From Raineya sp. (GTDB lineage: Bacteria > Bacteroidota > Bacteroidia > Cytophagales > Thermonemataceae), in contig JALONN010000005.1 in the NCBI GenBank assembly GCA_025454915.1, positions 171,385-235,384 of the forward strand: 64,000 nt of DNA, read 5' to 3'. The notes beneath the pieces are model-generated. The model was not told the DNA's origin and ran no database searches. It was given only the letters and a program-made list of their open reading frames with translations. The number at the start of each line of letters is the position of its first letter. The first letter of the stretch is position 1. A program made the position numbers and the translations under genes. Positions 46,742-55,364 of this stretch are shown in pieces.

Positions 46742-48757
46742 ATGAGATACTATTTGTCTATATATTTTTGGTTGTTGAGTGTACTTGTTTGGGCAAGTAA
46801 CGACATTCTTATGCTGAAAAAAGAATCTTTAAATGTGCCCATTAATGCTTCTTTGAAAGTAGCAGAAGATGCAACAGGAGAAATGACTCTAAAAGATGCT
46901 TTAAAAGCAGGAGATAAGTTCAAATTTCCTAAAGATAACCCTTTGTTTCACTTTGGATTAACAAAATCTGTTTATTGGATTAAGGGTAAAATACAAAATA
47001 ATTATAATGAGGATAAATTTATCTTATATATTGATGACCCATCTTTGACATCCGTTGAAATATACATATTAAATGCTCAAAATGAGCAAATCCTTTATTC
47101 TAAAAGTGGTACAAAGGTCTTAAATCAAGAGCAACTTTTTAAAGGGAATTCGATAGCATTTCCTATTCATATTCCTAAAAATCAAGTAGTTCAGGTTTTT
47201 ATTCGGGTAAATACCAATAGTTTTATGACTATTCCCATTAAAATAAAAGAAGTAGATGTTTTTCAGACAGAAGTATTTTCTACAAGTTTCTTTTTAGGGA
47301 TATTTTATGGCTTGATGTTTCTGATGATTATTTATAATTTGCTTGGATTTTTTGTTTCTAAAGAAGATTTACTCCTTTATTTTACGCTAAGTGTATTATT
47401 TTTTACAGCAGGTGTAGGAACATATGATGGGATGTTATCTGCTTATCTTCCTTGGGTATATGCTAATTTAAAGTACTCTCCTGAATCTTTTTTAATTAGT
47501 ATAGGAATGGCTTTTTCTATACTTTTCACAAGAGCATTTCTAAATGTACCTAATCAGTCACAACTCTCTGATATTTTAAAAGTATTAGCAGGATTCTTCT
47601 TTGCCAATACTTTGATAAGTTTATTCAATCCTGTTTTTGGCATCCATGTATTGATAGGCTTAGTTCCTATATATATCATGATGGCAATTTGGGGATTTGT
47701 ATGGGCTTATCAGAAAAAAGTAGCGATGGCTAAATACTTAATGATGGCAAATTTATTCTTAATAGTGGGAGCTTGCCTCAATCTATTAGCCATGTTTGGG
47801 ATACTGTCTTCTCCTTGGTGGAATAACTATGGCTTACATATGGGGTATATGTTTTATATTCTTACCATTTCTTTTGGGATAGCAGGAAAACTGAATAGAA
47901 TGAGATTGGAAGTAGTTCACAAAGAAAATCAAATCCTAAAAGAGAAAGCTAAAAAAGATGTAGAACGAGAAAAAAATATGGAGCTTGAAAAGATTGTCAA
48001 AGATAGAACACATGCTCTTACCCAACAAAATGGCGAACTTGTAAAGCTCAATGCCGAATTAGATAGATTTGTATATAGTATATCTCATGAATTGAGTTCC
48101 CCTCTTAAATCTTTAATTGGGCTGATTCAGCTCATGAAACAAGATACCAACCCTGAAAGCCTTGCCATTTATTTAGAGATGCAGGAAAAAAGTATTCAAA
48201 AATTAGACTTATATACACGAGAACTCACAGACTTGCTTAGAAATGCTCGTATAGATGTTCAAAAGCAATCAATTCATTTTAGAGAACTGCTCAATGAGGT
48301 ATTGAACCAAAGAAAATCTGATTTGGGCTATGATAAAGTTAAAAAAATTATCAGTATCAAACAAGATGTACCTTTTGCTTCGGATAAAAACAGATTGGCT
48401 GTGTTATTGGGTAATCTGATTAGCAATGGTATTCAGTATTATCGACAAGGAATACAATCTCATCTTAAAATACAAATAGAAGTAAATGCTGAAAAAGCTC
48501 TCGTTACAGTTTCTGATAATGGACAAGGTATAGGCAGAGAACATTTAGAGAAGGTATTTCAAATGTTTTATAGAGCCAGCGAAAAAAGTCAAGGCTCTGG
48601 TTTGGGTTTATATATTGTAAAAGAAACAATTACCAAACTTAATGGTAAAATAGATATGCATTCAGAACTCAATATTGGTACTATTTTCAAAATAGAAATT
48701 CCTAATTTGGCAGAGCCAGAACACGCTTTGGTGGCTGTATCATCTGTAACGGCTTAA
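46742..48757 (+). CDS. 7TMR-DISM sensor histidine kinase
   Basis: 671 residues from the ATG at 46742; a reading from the TTG at 46730 would overlap the previous stop. A signal peptide (about 1-18) precedes an extracellular 7TMR-DISM-ED2 sensor (about 40-165; FGLTKSVYWIKGKIQN), seven membrane helices (about 180-390), a coiled linker, HisKA with His449 in SISHELSSPLKS and an HATPase (about 555-665; LLGNLISNGIQYY, DNGQGIGREHLEKVFQMFYR, GSGLGLYIVKE). DISM receptors sense small ligands, often carbohydrates, or membrane state. No response regulator is fused or adjacent, so both kinases in this operon may feed a distant regulator. Confidence 0.92.
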   Translation: MRYYLSIYFWLLSVLVWASNDILMLKKESLNVPINASLKVAEDATGEMTLKDALKAGDKFKFPKDNPLFHFGLTKSVYWIKGKIQNNYNEDKFILYIDDPSLTSVEIYILNAQNEQILYSKSGTKVLNQEQLFKGNSIAFPIHIPKNQVVQVFIRVNTNSFMTIPIKIKEVDVFQTEVFSTSFFLGIFYGLMFLMIIYNLLGFFVSKEDLLLYFTLSVLFFTAGVGTYDGMLSAYLPWVYANLKYSPESFLISIGMAFSILFTRAFLNVPNQSQLSDILKVLAGFFFANTLISLFNPVFGIHVLIGLVPIYIMMAIWGFVWAYQKKVAMAKYLMMANLFLIVGACLNLLAMFGILSSPWWNNYGLHMGYMFYILTISFGIAGKLNRMRLEVVHKENQILKEKAKKDVEREKNMELEKIVKDRTHALTQQNGELVKLNAELDRFVYSISHELSSPLKSLIGLIQLMKQDTNPESLAIYLEMQEKSIQKLDLYTRELTDLLRNARIDVQKQSIHFRELLNEVLNQRKSDLGYDKVKKIISIKQDVPFASDKNRLAVLLGNLISNGIQYYRQGIQSHLKIQIEVNAEKALVTVSDNGQGIGREHLEKVFQMFYRASEKSQGSGLGLYIVKETITKLNGKIDMHSELNIGTIFKIEIPNLAEPEHALVAVSSVTA

Positions 48758-48768
48758 AATATGGTTAG

Positions 48769-49590
48769 TTGCAAATAAAAACTTTACATATTATAATATT
48801 TCTATGGATGTTGGTTTATCAGGGAACTTCCCAAAACTTAAACCTGATTAGAACTATCCAAATTCCCCCAGTCCAAAATGTTTCCATGGACTTGTATGGT
48901 CATATTTACATTGCTGATAATCAAGGGAATTTAACACAATACAATGAAAAAGGAGATAGCTTGAGGCATTTTGCCTCTGAACAAACAGCTAACTTACAAT
49001 CTTTGGAGGCATGGAAAGGTCTCAAAATTCTTCTTTTTTACAGAGATTTACAACGTTATACCTGGCTAAATCGCTTTCTTGTACCTTTAGAAACACAAAA
49101 TATAAATAATGAAAAAATAGGATTTGCTCGTCTCATGACTTATGCCAATGATGGTAATTTGTGGCTTTTTGATGAACAAGATTTTGCTCTAAAAAAGTAT
49201 CAAACTCAAGCCAATCTGATAAGCATCAGCACACCATGCGACTTAATTTTTAACCCCAAAACCTATTCCTTGAGCTTTTTAAGGGAATATCAAAATCAAG
49301 TATTCTTAGTAGACTCAAATTCAGGAATTTTTATATTCGATAATTTTGGAAATTACAAAAAAAAGTTGCAAATTAGTAACATAAATTTTATCAATTTCGT
49401 TAAAGATGATATAGCATATATTCATAAAAATATGTTATATTTACGTCATCTTTACACAGATGTTCAACATAAACTTGATTTGCCTATAGAATACAATTAC
49501 AAAGATTTTTTTTTAATTAGCACTCATTATCTGTATCTTTTTACAATGAAAGAAATGCTGATTTTTAAATACGATAAAAAAAATCCATAA
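48769..49590 (+). CDS. exported propeller-like protein with TTG start
   Basis: 273 residues. A TAG stop in frame directly precedes the TTG at 48769, and the next Met (codon 14) would cut the signal peptide, so TTG is the only reasonable start. A signal peptide (about 1-21, QIKTLHIIIFLWMLVYQGTS) is followed by strands with NHL/six-bladed-propeller-like patterns: VSMDLYGHIYIADNQGNLTQ, LWLFDEQDFALKKY, VFLVDSNSGIFIFDNFGNYK. It is predicted to be periplasmic or extracytoplasmic. No known family is recognised. It starts 12 bp after the DISM kinase and is followed by the CTD-like mini-protein, so it may be an accessory sensor or cell-surface factor. Confidence 0.68.
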   Translation: MQIKTLHIIIFLWMLVYQGTSQNLNLIRTIQIPPVQNVSMDLYGHIYIADNQGNLTQYNEKGDSLRHFASEQTANLQSLEAWKGLKILLFYRDLQRYTWLNRFLVPLETQNINNEKIGFARLMTYANDGNLWLFDEQDFALKKYQTQANLISISTPCDLIFNPKTYSLSFLREYQNQVFLVDSNSGIFIFDNFGNYKKKLQISNINFINFVKDDIAYIHKNMLYLRHLYTDVQHKLDLPIEYNYKDFFLISTHYLYLFTMKEMLIFKYDKKNP

Positions 49591-49641
49591 TTGGATTCAT
49601 TTGGCAAGGTTTTGGTAGTATTTATTCCAAATTTTTGCAAA

Positions 49642-50004
49642 ATGAGAAAGTGGTTTACATATTTTTTAATTATGTTAGGTGTTTACATAGGTTTTATAGA
49701 ACCTGCAAAAGCATCGGATAGTCCTATTACCCAAGAAGAAGAATATACTCCTACAAATATAGAGTTCGAGGTACGTCTTACAGCTCCTCGAAGATTTGCT
49801 GTGATTTTCGAAAACCCTGATGGCAACTCCATTTATGTAAAAGTCTATGATATGGTTGGAAATCAAGTAGCTCAGGAAATATCTAACCAAAGAGGGCGTT
49901 TTGCTAAAGAATTTGATATGACTAGTAATCGTTCAGAGGTTTTTATTGTAGAAGTAGGAAATGCACGAATCAATAATACAAAAAGAGTATTTTTGCAGAA
50001 ATAA
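49642..50004 (+). CDS. small exported protein resembling a stand-alone T9SS sorting domain
   Basis: 120 residues from the ATG at 49642, which starts a signal peptide (MRKWFTYFLIMLGVYIGF). A reading from the TTG at 49591 adds 17 residues and was rejected. After a short acidic linker (PITQEEEYTPT) the mature part is a single beta-sandwich-like domain: FAVIFENPDGNSIYVKVYDM, VGNQVAQEIS, then EFDMTSNRSEVFIVEVGN and a basic NTKRVFLQK end. This is the pattern of a T9SS type-A C-terminal domain (lyDxxGxxV ... GxYxVxV ... KKxxxx) but with no cargo ahead of it. The function is unknown; it might occupy or regulate the T9SS or its attachment machinery. Confidence 0.6.
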   Translation: MRKWFTYFLIMLGVYIGFIEPAKASDSPITQEEEYTPTNIEFEVRLTAPRRFAVIFENPDGNSIYVKVYDMVGNQVAQEISNQRGRFAKEFDMTSNRSEVFIVEVGNARINNTKRVFLQK

Positions 50005-50011
50005 TGAACGT

Positions 50012-50548
50012 ATGTATATTCGTTTTGCAAAATCCTTATTAGATATATTATTTTCTATTGTTATTTTACCTTTTATTCTGCCAATATTTTTGGCAGTTTT
50101 TTTATTATTACTGATATTCAACAGAGGTAGAGTTTTTTTTACACAGATACGCCCTGGTTTGCATGGAAAACCTTTTAAAATTTTCAAATTCAGAACTTTA
50201 TACGATGAAAAAGAGGGGACTGATGAAGAAAGAGCAACTCCCATAGGCAGGGTTTTACGTAAAACGTATTTGGATGAACTTCCTCAGATATTCAATATTC
50301 TGTTATTGGATATGAGTTGGATTGGTCCTAGACCACTACTGATGGAATATTTAGATATTTATACTCCAGAACAACATCAAAGACATCATGTAAAACCAGG
50401 GATTACAGGGCTCGCTCAAATCAAAGAAAGTAAAAATGCTTCTATTTCAGAGAAAACACTTTGGGATGTTCGCTACGTGAAATCTGTTTCGTTTAGTCTT
50501 GACGCTTATATTGCATGGCGTACAGTGTTGAAAATTTTAGGAAGATAA
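50012..50548 (+). CDS. sugar phosphotransferase (WcaJ/PglC-type)
   Basis: 178 residues from the ATG at 50012; the longer reading from 49961 overlaps the previous gene. It transfers a sugar-1-phosphate from a nucleotide sugar to a polyprenyl phosphate at the cytoplasmic membrane. One N-terminal re-entrant/membrane helix (LLDILFSIVILPFILPIFLA) is followed by the family core: RVFFTQIRPGLHGKPFKIFK FRTL, the catalytic-region TYLDELPQIFNILL, MSWIGPRPLL and KPGITGLAQI. It has the minimal PglC-like size, lacking the extra N-terminal helices of WbaP/WcaJ. No other glycan genes are adjacent, which is unusual. It starts 7 bp after the CTD-like gene. Confidence 0.9.
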   Translation: MYIRFAKSLLDILFSIVILPFILPIFLAVFLLLLIFNRGRVFFTQIRPGLHGKPFKIFKFRTLYDEKEGTDEERATPIGRVLRKTYLDELPQIFNILLLDMSWIGPRPLLMEYLDIYTPEQHQRHHVKPGITGLAQIKESKNASISEKTLWDVRYVKSVSFSLDAYIAWRTVLKILGR

Positions 50549-50551
50549 TTT

Positions 50552-50583
50552 TTGAGAAAAAATGAAATGAACACTTATATTTG
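50552..50583 (+). promoter_or_regulatory. promoter of folD
   Basis: TTG (50552-50554), a 21-bp spacer and TATATTTG (50576-50583). Transcription would begin near 50590, which supports the folD start at 50617 over the upstream reading at 50581. Confidence 0.7.
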
Positions 50584-50616
50584 TGGGCATTCAACCACCT
50601 CAAAATAATTCTTCTC

Positions 50617-51498
50617 ATGGTACTTCTCGATGGAAAAAAAACTTCTCAGGAAATTAAAAATGAATTAAAGTTAGCTGTTGATGCAATTAGGCAACAAGGC
50701 GGAAAAATCCCTCATTTGGCTGCTGTTTTGGTAGGAAATGACGGAGCAAGCGAAACTTACGTTGCCAGTAAAGTAAAAAGTTGTGAAGAAGTGGGTTTTG
50801 GCTCTACTCTTATTCGTTTAGATGCCAATATCTCCGAAAATGAATTATTACAAACCATTGAACGTCTTAATAAAGACCCTGAAGTAGATGGCTTTATAGT
50901 GCAACTTCCCCTTCCCAAACATATTTCAGAAAATAAAGTAATTGAAAGTATAGCACCAGAAAAAGACGTGGATGGTTTTCATCCTATCAATATTGGTAGA
51001 ATGGCAAAAAACCTGCCTGCTTACATTCCTGCAACCCCTTATGGTATCTTACAAATGCTAGAAAGATACAATATTGAAACATCAGGAAAGCATTGTGTAG
51101 TAATAGGTAGAAGCAATATTGTAGGCTCTCCAATGAGTATCTTGATGGCTAGAAATACTAAAATTGGTAATTGTACGGTAACACTTTGTCATAGTAAAAC
51201 ACAAAACTTAGAAGAATTTACCAAAAAAGCTGACATTGTGATCGTTGCTTTGGGTAAACCAGAATTTTTGACTGCCAATATGGTCAAAGAAGGAGCTGTA
51301 ATTATTGATGTGGGAATTACAAGAGTAGAGGACAGCTCTAAAAAATCGGGTTACCGAATTGTAGGAGATGTATGTTTTGATGAAGTTAGTCAGAAAGCTT
51401 CGTTCATTACACCTGTACCAGGTGGAGTAGGGCTAATGACAGTAACCTCTTTAATGCAAAACACACTTTTGGCTGCCCAAAAGCGTGTTTATCAATAA
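50617..51498 (+). CDS. folD: bifunctional methylenetetrahydrofolate dehydrogenase/cyclohydrolase FolD
   Basis: 293 residues from the ATG at 50617 ([13 protein letters not shown]); the promoter at 50552-50583 rules out the longer reading. It converts 5,10-methylene-THF to 10-formyl-THF in the cytoplasm, using NADP. Signatures are present: [20 protein letters not shown] with the Tyr and Lys of the active site, [11 protein letters not shown], the Asp in [10 protein letters not shown], the NADP-binding loop [13 protein letters not shown], and [11 protein letters not shown] near the end. It stands alone and is divergent in 3' direction from the small lipoprotein gene (10 bp between ends). Confidence 0.96.
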   Translation: MVLLDGKKTSQEIKNELKLAVDAIRQQGGKIPHLAAVLVGNDGASETYVASKVKSCEEVGFGSTLIRLDANISENELLQTIERLNKDPEVDGFIVQLPLPKHISENKVIESIAPEKDVDGFHPINIGRMAKNLPAYIPATPYGILQMLERYNIETSGKHCVVIGRSNIVGSPMSILMARNTKIGNCTVTLCHSKTQNLEEFTKKADIVIVALGKPEFLTANMVKEGAVIIDVGITRVEDSSKKSGYRIVGDVCFDEVSQKASFITPVPGGVGLMTVTSLMQNTLLAAQKRVYQ

Positions 51499-51508
51499 AA
51501 TATTAATT

Positions 51509-51673
51509 CTATTTCTTTTTTTGCTGACCAGGTGCGAAATTCTTTGCTGATTTTGCACCTGTCATTTTTTTAGCTTGTCCAGGAGGTATACGCTTCCCAT
51601 TATGTACATGAACAGTTGTACATGCACTCATAACTAGAGATAAGGAAAATAGCATAATTAACAATTTTTTCAT
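51509..51673 (-). CDS. 54-residue lipoprotein with PPGQAKK / APGQQKKK motifs
   Basis: Small ORF read on the minus strand from the ATG at 51671-51673 to a TAG at 51509-51511. The signal MKKLLIMLFSLSLVMSAC has Cys18 as lipobox cysteine, followed by TTVHVHNGKRIPPGQAKKMT and a basic end GAKSAKNFAPGQQKKK. A lipobox, Lys-rich PGQ motifs and exact use of the gap between folD and the aldo/keto reductase support a real gene. Very small Bacteroidota lipoproteins with a PPGQAKK-like motif exist, but I know of no established function. A near-perfect inverted repeat (AGGTGC ... GCACCT) lies within its 3' half. Confidence 0.75.
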   Translation of the reverse strand: MKKLLIMLFSLSLVMSACTTVHVHNGKRIPPGQAKKMTGAKSAKNFAPGQQKKK

Positions 51674-51770
51674 TTTAAGAGTATTTTTAAATTAACAATA
51701 TACAAAATGGAACGTATCAATAGATAAAAAGGTTTTACCTTTATAAAATAAACTTATCACTAAAAAAAAT

Positions 51771-52757
51771 ATGGAATATAGACGTTTAGGTAAATCTGGA
51801 CTACAAGTTAGTGTACTTTCTTTTGGTTCTTGGCTGACATTTGGCAAGCAAATTGGCGATACAACAGCCGAAGATTTGATGAAAATTGCATATGATAATG
51901 GAATTAACTTCTTTGATAATGCTGAAATATACGCAAGAGGGCAATCAGAGATAGTAATGGGAAATGCCTTGAAAAAACTGGGCTGGTCAAGAGATACTTT
52001 TGTGGTATCGAGTAAAGTATTTTTTGGTGCTGGTGGTAGATTGCCAAATCAAACAGGTTTGAGTAGAAAACATGTTTTTGAAGCATGCGATGCTGCTTTA
52101 AAACGCCTACAAGTAGATTACTTGGATTTATACTTTTGTCACCGTCCTGATAAAAATACACCCATCGAAGAAACTGTCTGGGCAATGAACGATTTGGTTA
52201 GAATGGGAAAAGTATTGTATTGGGGTACATCAGAATGGTCAGCTCAGGAAATACAAGAGGCTTATTCTGTGGCAAGACAGTACAATCTGATTCCTCCTAC
52301 AATGGAGCAACCTCAATACAATATGCTTCACAGAGATAGAGTAGAAGTAGAATATGCCCAACTCTATACAAATATTGGTTTGGGAACAACCATTTGGTCG
52401 CCTTTGGCTTCTGGGATATTAACAGGTAAATACAACGAAAATTTCCCTGATGATACAAGATTAAGCATAGAAGGTTTGGAGTGGCTCAAAGACAGAGAAC
52501 TGACCGAAAGAAAAATTGAAAAGGTAAGAAAACTAACAACATTTGCCAAAGAATTAGGAACTACTATGCCTCTTTTAGCTTTGGCTTGGGCAATTAAACC
52601 TACTTACATCAGTACTGCAATCACAGGGGCTTCTAAAATTAGCCAGTTACAAGAAAACTTAAAGGCTATTGAAGTAGCTAATACATTACTAACGCCAGAA
52701 GTAATGGCTAAAATTGAAGCTATTTTAGAAAATACACCTGTAAAACCTATGTTTTAA
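51771..52757 (+). CDS. aldo/keto reductase, Kv-beta (AKR6)-like
   Basis: 328 residues, a full (beta/alpha)8 NADPH-dependent oxidoreductase. The catalytic tetrad is in place: Asp and Tyr in FFDNAEIYARGQSE, Lys in VVSSKVFFG and His in LDLYFCHRPD. The cofactor end is seen in GASKISQLQENLKAI. The start MEYRRLGKSGLQVSVLSFGS and the FFGAGGR and LASGILTGKYN segments are typical of the voltage-gated potassium channel beta-subunit-like branch. The physiological substrate is unknown. It is followed after 31 bp by a secreted protein gene, possibly co-transcribed. Confidence 0.92.
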   Translation: MEYRRLGKSGLQVSVLSFGSWLTFGKQIGDTTAEDLMKIAYDNGINFFDNAEIYARGQSEIVMGNALKKLGWSRDTFVVSSKVFFGAGGRLPNQTGLSRKHVFEACDAALKRLQVDYLDLYFCHRPDKNTPIEETVWAMNDLVRMGKVLYWGTSEWSAQEIQEAYSVARQYNLIPPTMEQPQYNMLHRDRVEVEYAQLYTNIGLGTTIWSPLASGILTGKYNENFPDDTRLSIEGLEWLKDRELTERKIEKVRKLTTFAKELGTTMPLLALAWAIKPTYISTAITGASKISQLQENLKAIEVANTLLTPEVMAKIEAILENTPVKPMF

Positions 52758-52788
52758 TAAAAAGCTTAACTCCAAACCTTATTTCCTT

Positions 52789-53658
52789 ATGAAAAATTTA
52801 TTTTTATTTTTTTGGTTATTGGTAACATTACCTGTAATTGCTCAAATACAGGGCAAACAACCAGTTAAAACAGCTCAAAAGTTTAAAGCAAAAGCATCTA
52901 CCATTTTTATTATAGATGATACAAAAGGTATTTATGTAATGACTGTTGAGATAGAAGAGGGTATCATAAAACCCAAAGACAAATTAGATTTTGTAGATGC
53001 AAAAGGGGATAGAAGAACCATGGAGGTTTCAAAACTGACTATTGGCTCGGGAGCAACCATTCCAATTGGTAAAAAGGGCAGTGAAAGAATTACCATAGAA
53101 TTCAAAATGATTTCAGGCTCTATTAGTGGTATTTATGAGAATTATTATTTGGTTGAGAAAGGTGGAGCGTTTCCAAATGCTACCAGCACCACAACAAATA
53201 CTCAAAGCAATACCAAAGAAGAAATGTTTAAAGGTACTTTTGATGGGAAATCATGGCAGGGAAAGACGTTTTTCAATTCGTGTTTGTACTATAAAAAAGG
53301 AGTTAGTGTATATAAAGATAAACCCAGTGTTTTTATATTAGCTTTTAAATCCACACAAGACGCTACTGAACAAATAAATATCAATATTTATGGTGAAATA
53401 AAGGCTACAGAATACCAAAATGATAAAATAGAAGTGCTTTGGAGTAGTTCTAAACAGATGTATGGCTATAAATATCCTGATAAAAATTTGAAAGTAATCA
53501 TCACATCTTACCAAGAAAAAGATGCCAATACAGCTATCGTTTCGGGTAAAATCGTTGGGAAATTAAAACGCAGTTTATGCCCTACCTGCAAACCCGAAAT
53601 AGACATTGATGGAACTTTTGAGAATATTACAGTTAAAACTTTCAATGAAAAATATTAA
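52789..53658 (+). CDS. exported protein with EF-Tu domain-2-like barrel
   Basis: 289 residues. A signal peptide (about 1-18, ending PVIA) is followed by a basic stretch (about 20-38). A beta-barrel (about 42-125) resembles translation-factor domain 2: GIYVMTVEIEEGIIKPKDKL, VDAKGDRRTMEVSKLTIGSG, ITIEFKMISGSI. A Thr/Asn linker (about 130-145) leads to a second beta-rich domain (about 146-289) with FKGTFDGKSWQGKTFFNSCL and, near the end, SLCPTCKPEID. It is predicted to be periplasmic. No established family or function is recognised; the domain-2 likeness is by eye. The lipoprotein gene downstream starts 12 bp after its stop. Confidence 0.65.
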   Translation: MKNLFLFFWLLVTLPVIAQIQGKQPVKTAQKFKAKASTIFIIDDTKGIYVMTVEIEEGIIKPKDKLDFVDAKGDRRTMEVSKLTIGSGATIPIGKKGSERITIEFKMISGSISGIYENYYLVEKGGAFPNATSTTTNTQSNTKEEMFKGTFDGKSWQGKTFFNSCLYYKKGVSVYKDKPSVFILAFKSTQDATEQININIYGEIKATEYQNDKIEVLWSSSKQMYGYKYPDKNLKVIITSYQEKDANTAIVSGKIVGKLKRSLCPTCKPEIDIDGTFENITVKTFNEKY

Positions 53659-53670
53659 GAAAAATGTTTT

Positions 53671-54465
53671 ATGTTAAGATTAACCCTCTTCTTAGCAATA
53701 CTAATTGTTGGATTTTCTTGTAAGAAAAAAGAATTTCCAATTCCATCTGATGAGATACGATGCTCTCCTGAAAAAGAGGTGCTGGTTACTTCTATGGAAT
53801 ATACTGATACCTCATCAGGAATAAAAAAAATATTTTCCTATCAATATAACTTGAAAAAATTAGAAAAGATACAAGAGAAAATAATATATTTTGGTATCCG
53901 AACATCAATACCAGAAGAAAAAATATTAAACACATTTAAAATTGAATATCCATCAGAAAATAAAATCAAAATTATCAAAAATGATAATGACTTCTGTGAT
54001 TTTGAAATCAATAATGAGGGCAGGGTAGATAAAATAAACTATGTAAGTAGAGACACATTGTATCTGTATTACAATTCGTTGGGGCAATTAACTTTTACTA
54101 AATCTAATACAGTAAGGCATTATCTAGAATATTCTACAAACAACCATCTTTTAAAAGATTCTACAATAACACTCAAAAATAACAAATGGGAGTGGTATCA
54201 AACGGTTCATTATTACGATGATAATTATGCTCCCAATCCTTTTTATCGTGATAGATGGATATATTTTGCTTCAGGGACAGGATATCGTGATGCATATATT
54301 CCCAATGGGTATTGGCAAACTTATCCCGGTTATCAATTAGCAACTGAAAATCCAGGATTGAGTAGAGCATTTAATTTTTATCAAAATGGAATGATTAAAT
54401 ATTGGATAGAATCTATAGGATTCCCTGGAGATAGGTATATAGTTTTTAAATATGGGTGTTTTTAA
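53671..54465 (+). CDS. DUF4595-like lipoprotein
   Basis: 264 residues with a lipoprotein signal (MLRLTLFLAILIVGFSCKKK, Cys17). The mature part has repeated short strands with a YS-x-L-x-K pattern: FSYQYNLKKLEKIQEK, FEINNEGRVDKINYVS, LYLYYNSLGQLTFTKS, HYLEYSTNNHLLKDSTI. This is the character of DUF4595/RHS-like beta-strand lipoproteins common in Bacteroidota. It is predicted to be anchored in the outer membrane facing the periplasm or surface. The function is unknown. It converges on the small gene at 54469-54657, with 3 bp between ends. Confidence 0.65.
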   Translation: MLRLTLFLAILIVGFSCKKKEFPIPSDEIRCSPEKEVLVTSMEYTDTSSGIKKIFSYQYNLKKLEKIQEKIIYFGIRTSIPEEKILNTFKIEYPSENKIKIIKNDNDFCDFEINNEGRVDKINYVSRDTLYLYYNSLGQLTFTKSNTVRHYLEYSTNNHLLKDSTITLKNNKWEWYQTVHYYDDNYAPNPFYRDRWIYFASGTGYRDAYIPNGYWQTYPGYQLATENPGLSRAFNFYQNGMIKYWIESIGFPGDRYIVFKYGCF

Positions 54466-54468
54466 ACT

Positions 54469-54657
54469 TTAAGAATAAACTTCTTTAGGGTACTTTCTTC
54501 TGACTTTATTGATAATAAATTTTTTACGCATCTCAAAACTATTGGGGTGCATTTGTTCAAAATCAGATTTGAGGGCAAGCCAAAGAGTATGCTCATGCTG
54601 TTCTAAGGCTTGCCAATCAATATTTTTCTTTTCAAGATATTCTTCGAGAGTCATCAT
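54469..54657 (-). CDS. 62-residue protein of unknown function
   Basis: Short, highly charged, probably helical protein (TLEEYLEKKNIDWQALEQHE, then FEMRKKFIINKVRRKYPKEV) with no signal peptide. Two adjacent Met codons (54657 and 54654) could start it. It begins 6 bp after the zinc-ribbon gene stop and continues the accC operon direction, which supports expression. No family recognised. Confidence 0.6.
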   Translation of the reverse strand: MMTLEEYLEKKNIDWQALEQHEHTLWLALKSDFEQMHPNSFEMRKKFIINKVRRKYPKEVYS

Positions 54658-54663
54658 TACAAA

Positions 54664-55356
54664 TTAACAAGAATAATCTACACCTACATAACTCAAATGA
54701 ACAAGTAATTTTGTTTGAATGTCTGTAAATGTTGTTTGAAGATTTTTTTCCATTTCCTCTCCATCAAAATAATCGTAATCGTACACAGAAATATTGTAAT
54801 GTACATCAATAATTTTGATGTGTTTGGTACTTTTTTGAGGTAAAAAAACTTGTTGTGGATAGTTTAAATGAATCTCAAGCTTTTTTAAATTTTCAAATGT
54901 GTTTATTTTATCCCAATATTTTGTTTCAAAATTTTCTGAGAACGTAGAATAAACCACTAATTTTTCAATACCATTTCTTTTCTCATCAACCTGAAAGGAA
55001 AGCATCCGTACATCTAAATGAAAAAGATAAATGTGGGATTCTTTTAGAGTCTTCAAATCCAAATTCAAAAGATAATCTAATACCAAAAATGGATAATCAG
55101 ATTTATCTATGTTTTCTAAAGAAAAGTCTAAATAAATTCTATCTTTTTCGTGTTTGGTTTTGACTGTTTTACTTTCCTGAACAAAAGTTGAATCTGAAGA
55201 TTTATCATCAGACAAAGCCTTCCATAATGCCATACTGCCTTTTTCATAAAAGAGTTCTTTACAGTTAGGACAGTAATATTCATACATATCATAACCTGAT
55301 AAGGTGTCTTTTCTAGGTAAATTGAGTTTTTGATGACATTTTGGGCAGTTATTCAT
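54664..55356 (-). CDS. zinc-ribbon protein with LRR-like C-terminal part
   Basis: 230 residues, cytoplasmic. An N-terminal zinc ribbon with two CPxC knuckles (NCPKCHQKL at 3-11 and YYCPNCKELF about 24 residues later) should bind one zinc. A charged linker with a run of Ser/Asp/Lys follows, then a beta-alpha region with LRR-like spacing (ESHIYLFHLDVRMLSFQ, IEKLVVYSTFSENF, FENLKKLEIHLNYPQ). The C-terminus is acidic with DYDYFDGEEM. No known family. It lies 8 bp from the accC stop, so co-transcription with accC is likely, but a role in fatty-acid synthesis cannot be claimed. Confidence 0.65.
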   Translation of the reverse strand: MNNCPKCHQKLNLPRKDTLSGYDMYEYYCPNCKELFYEKGSMALWKALSDDKSSDSTFVQESKTVKTKHEKDRIYLDFSLENIDKSDYPFLVLDYLLNLDLKTLKESHIYLFHLDVRMLSFQVDEKRNGIEKLVVYSTFSENFETKYWDKINTFENLKKLEIHLNYPQQVFLPQKSTKHIKIIDVHYNISVYDYDYFDGEEMEKNLQTTFTDIQTKLLVHLSYVGVDYSC

Positions 55357-55364
55357 GAAAAATT

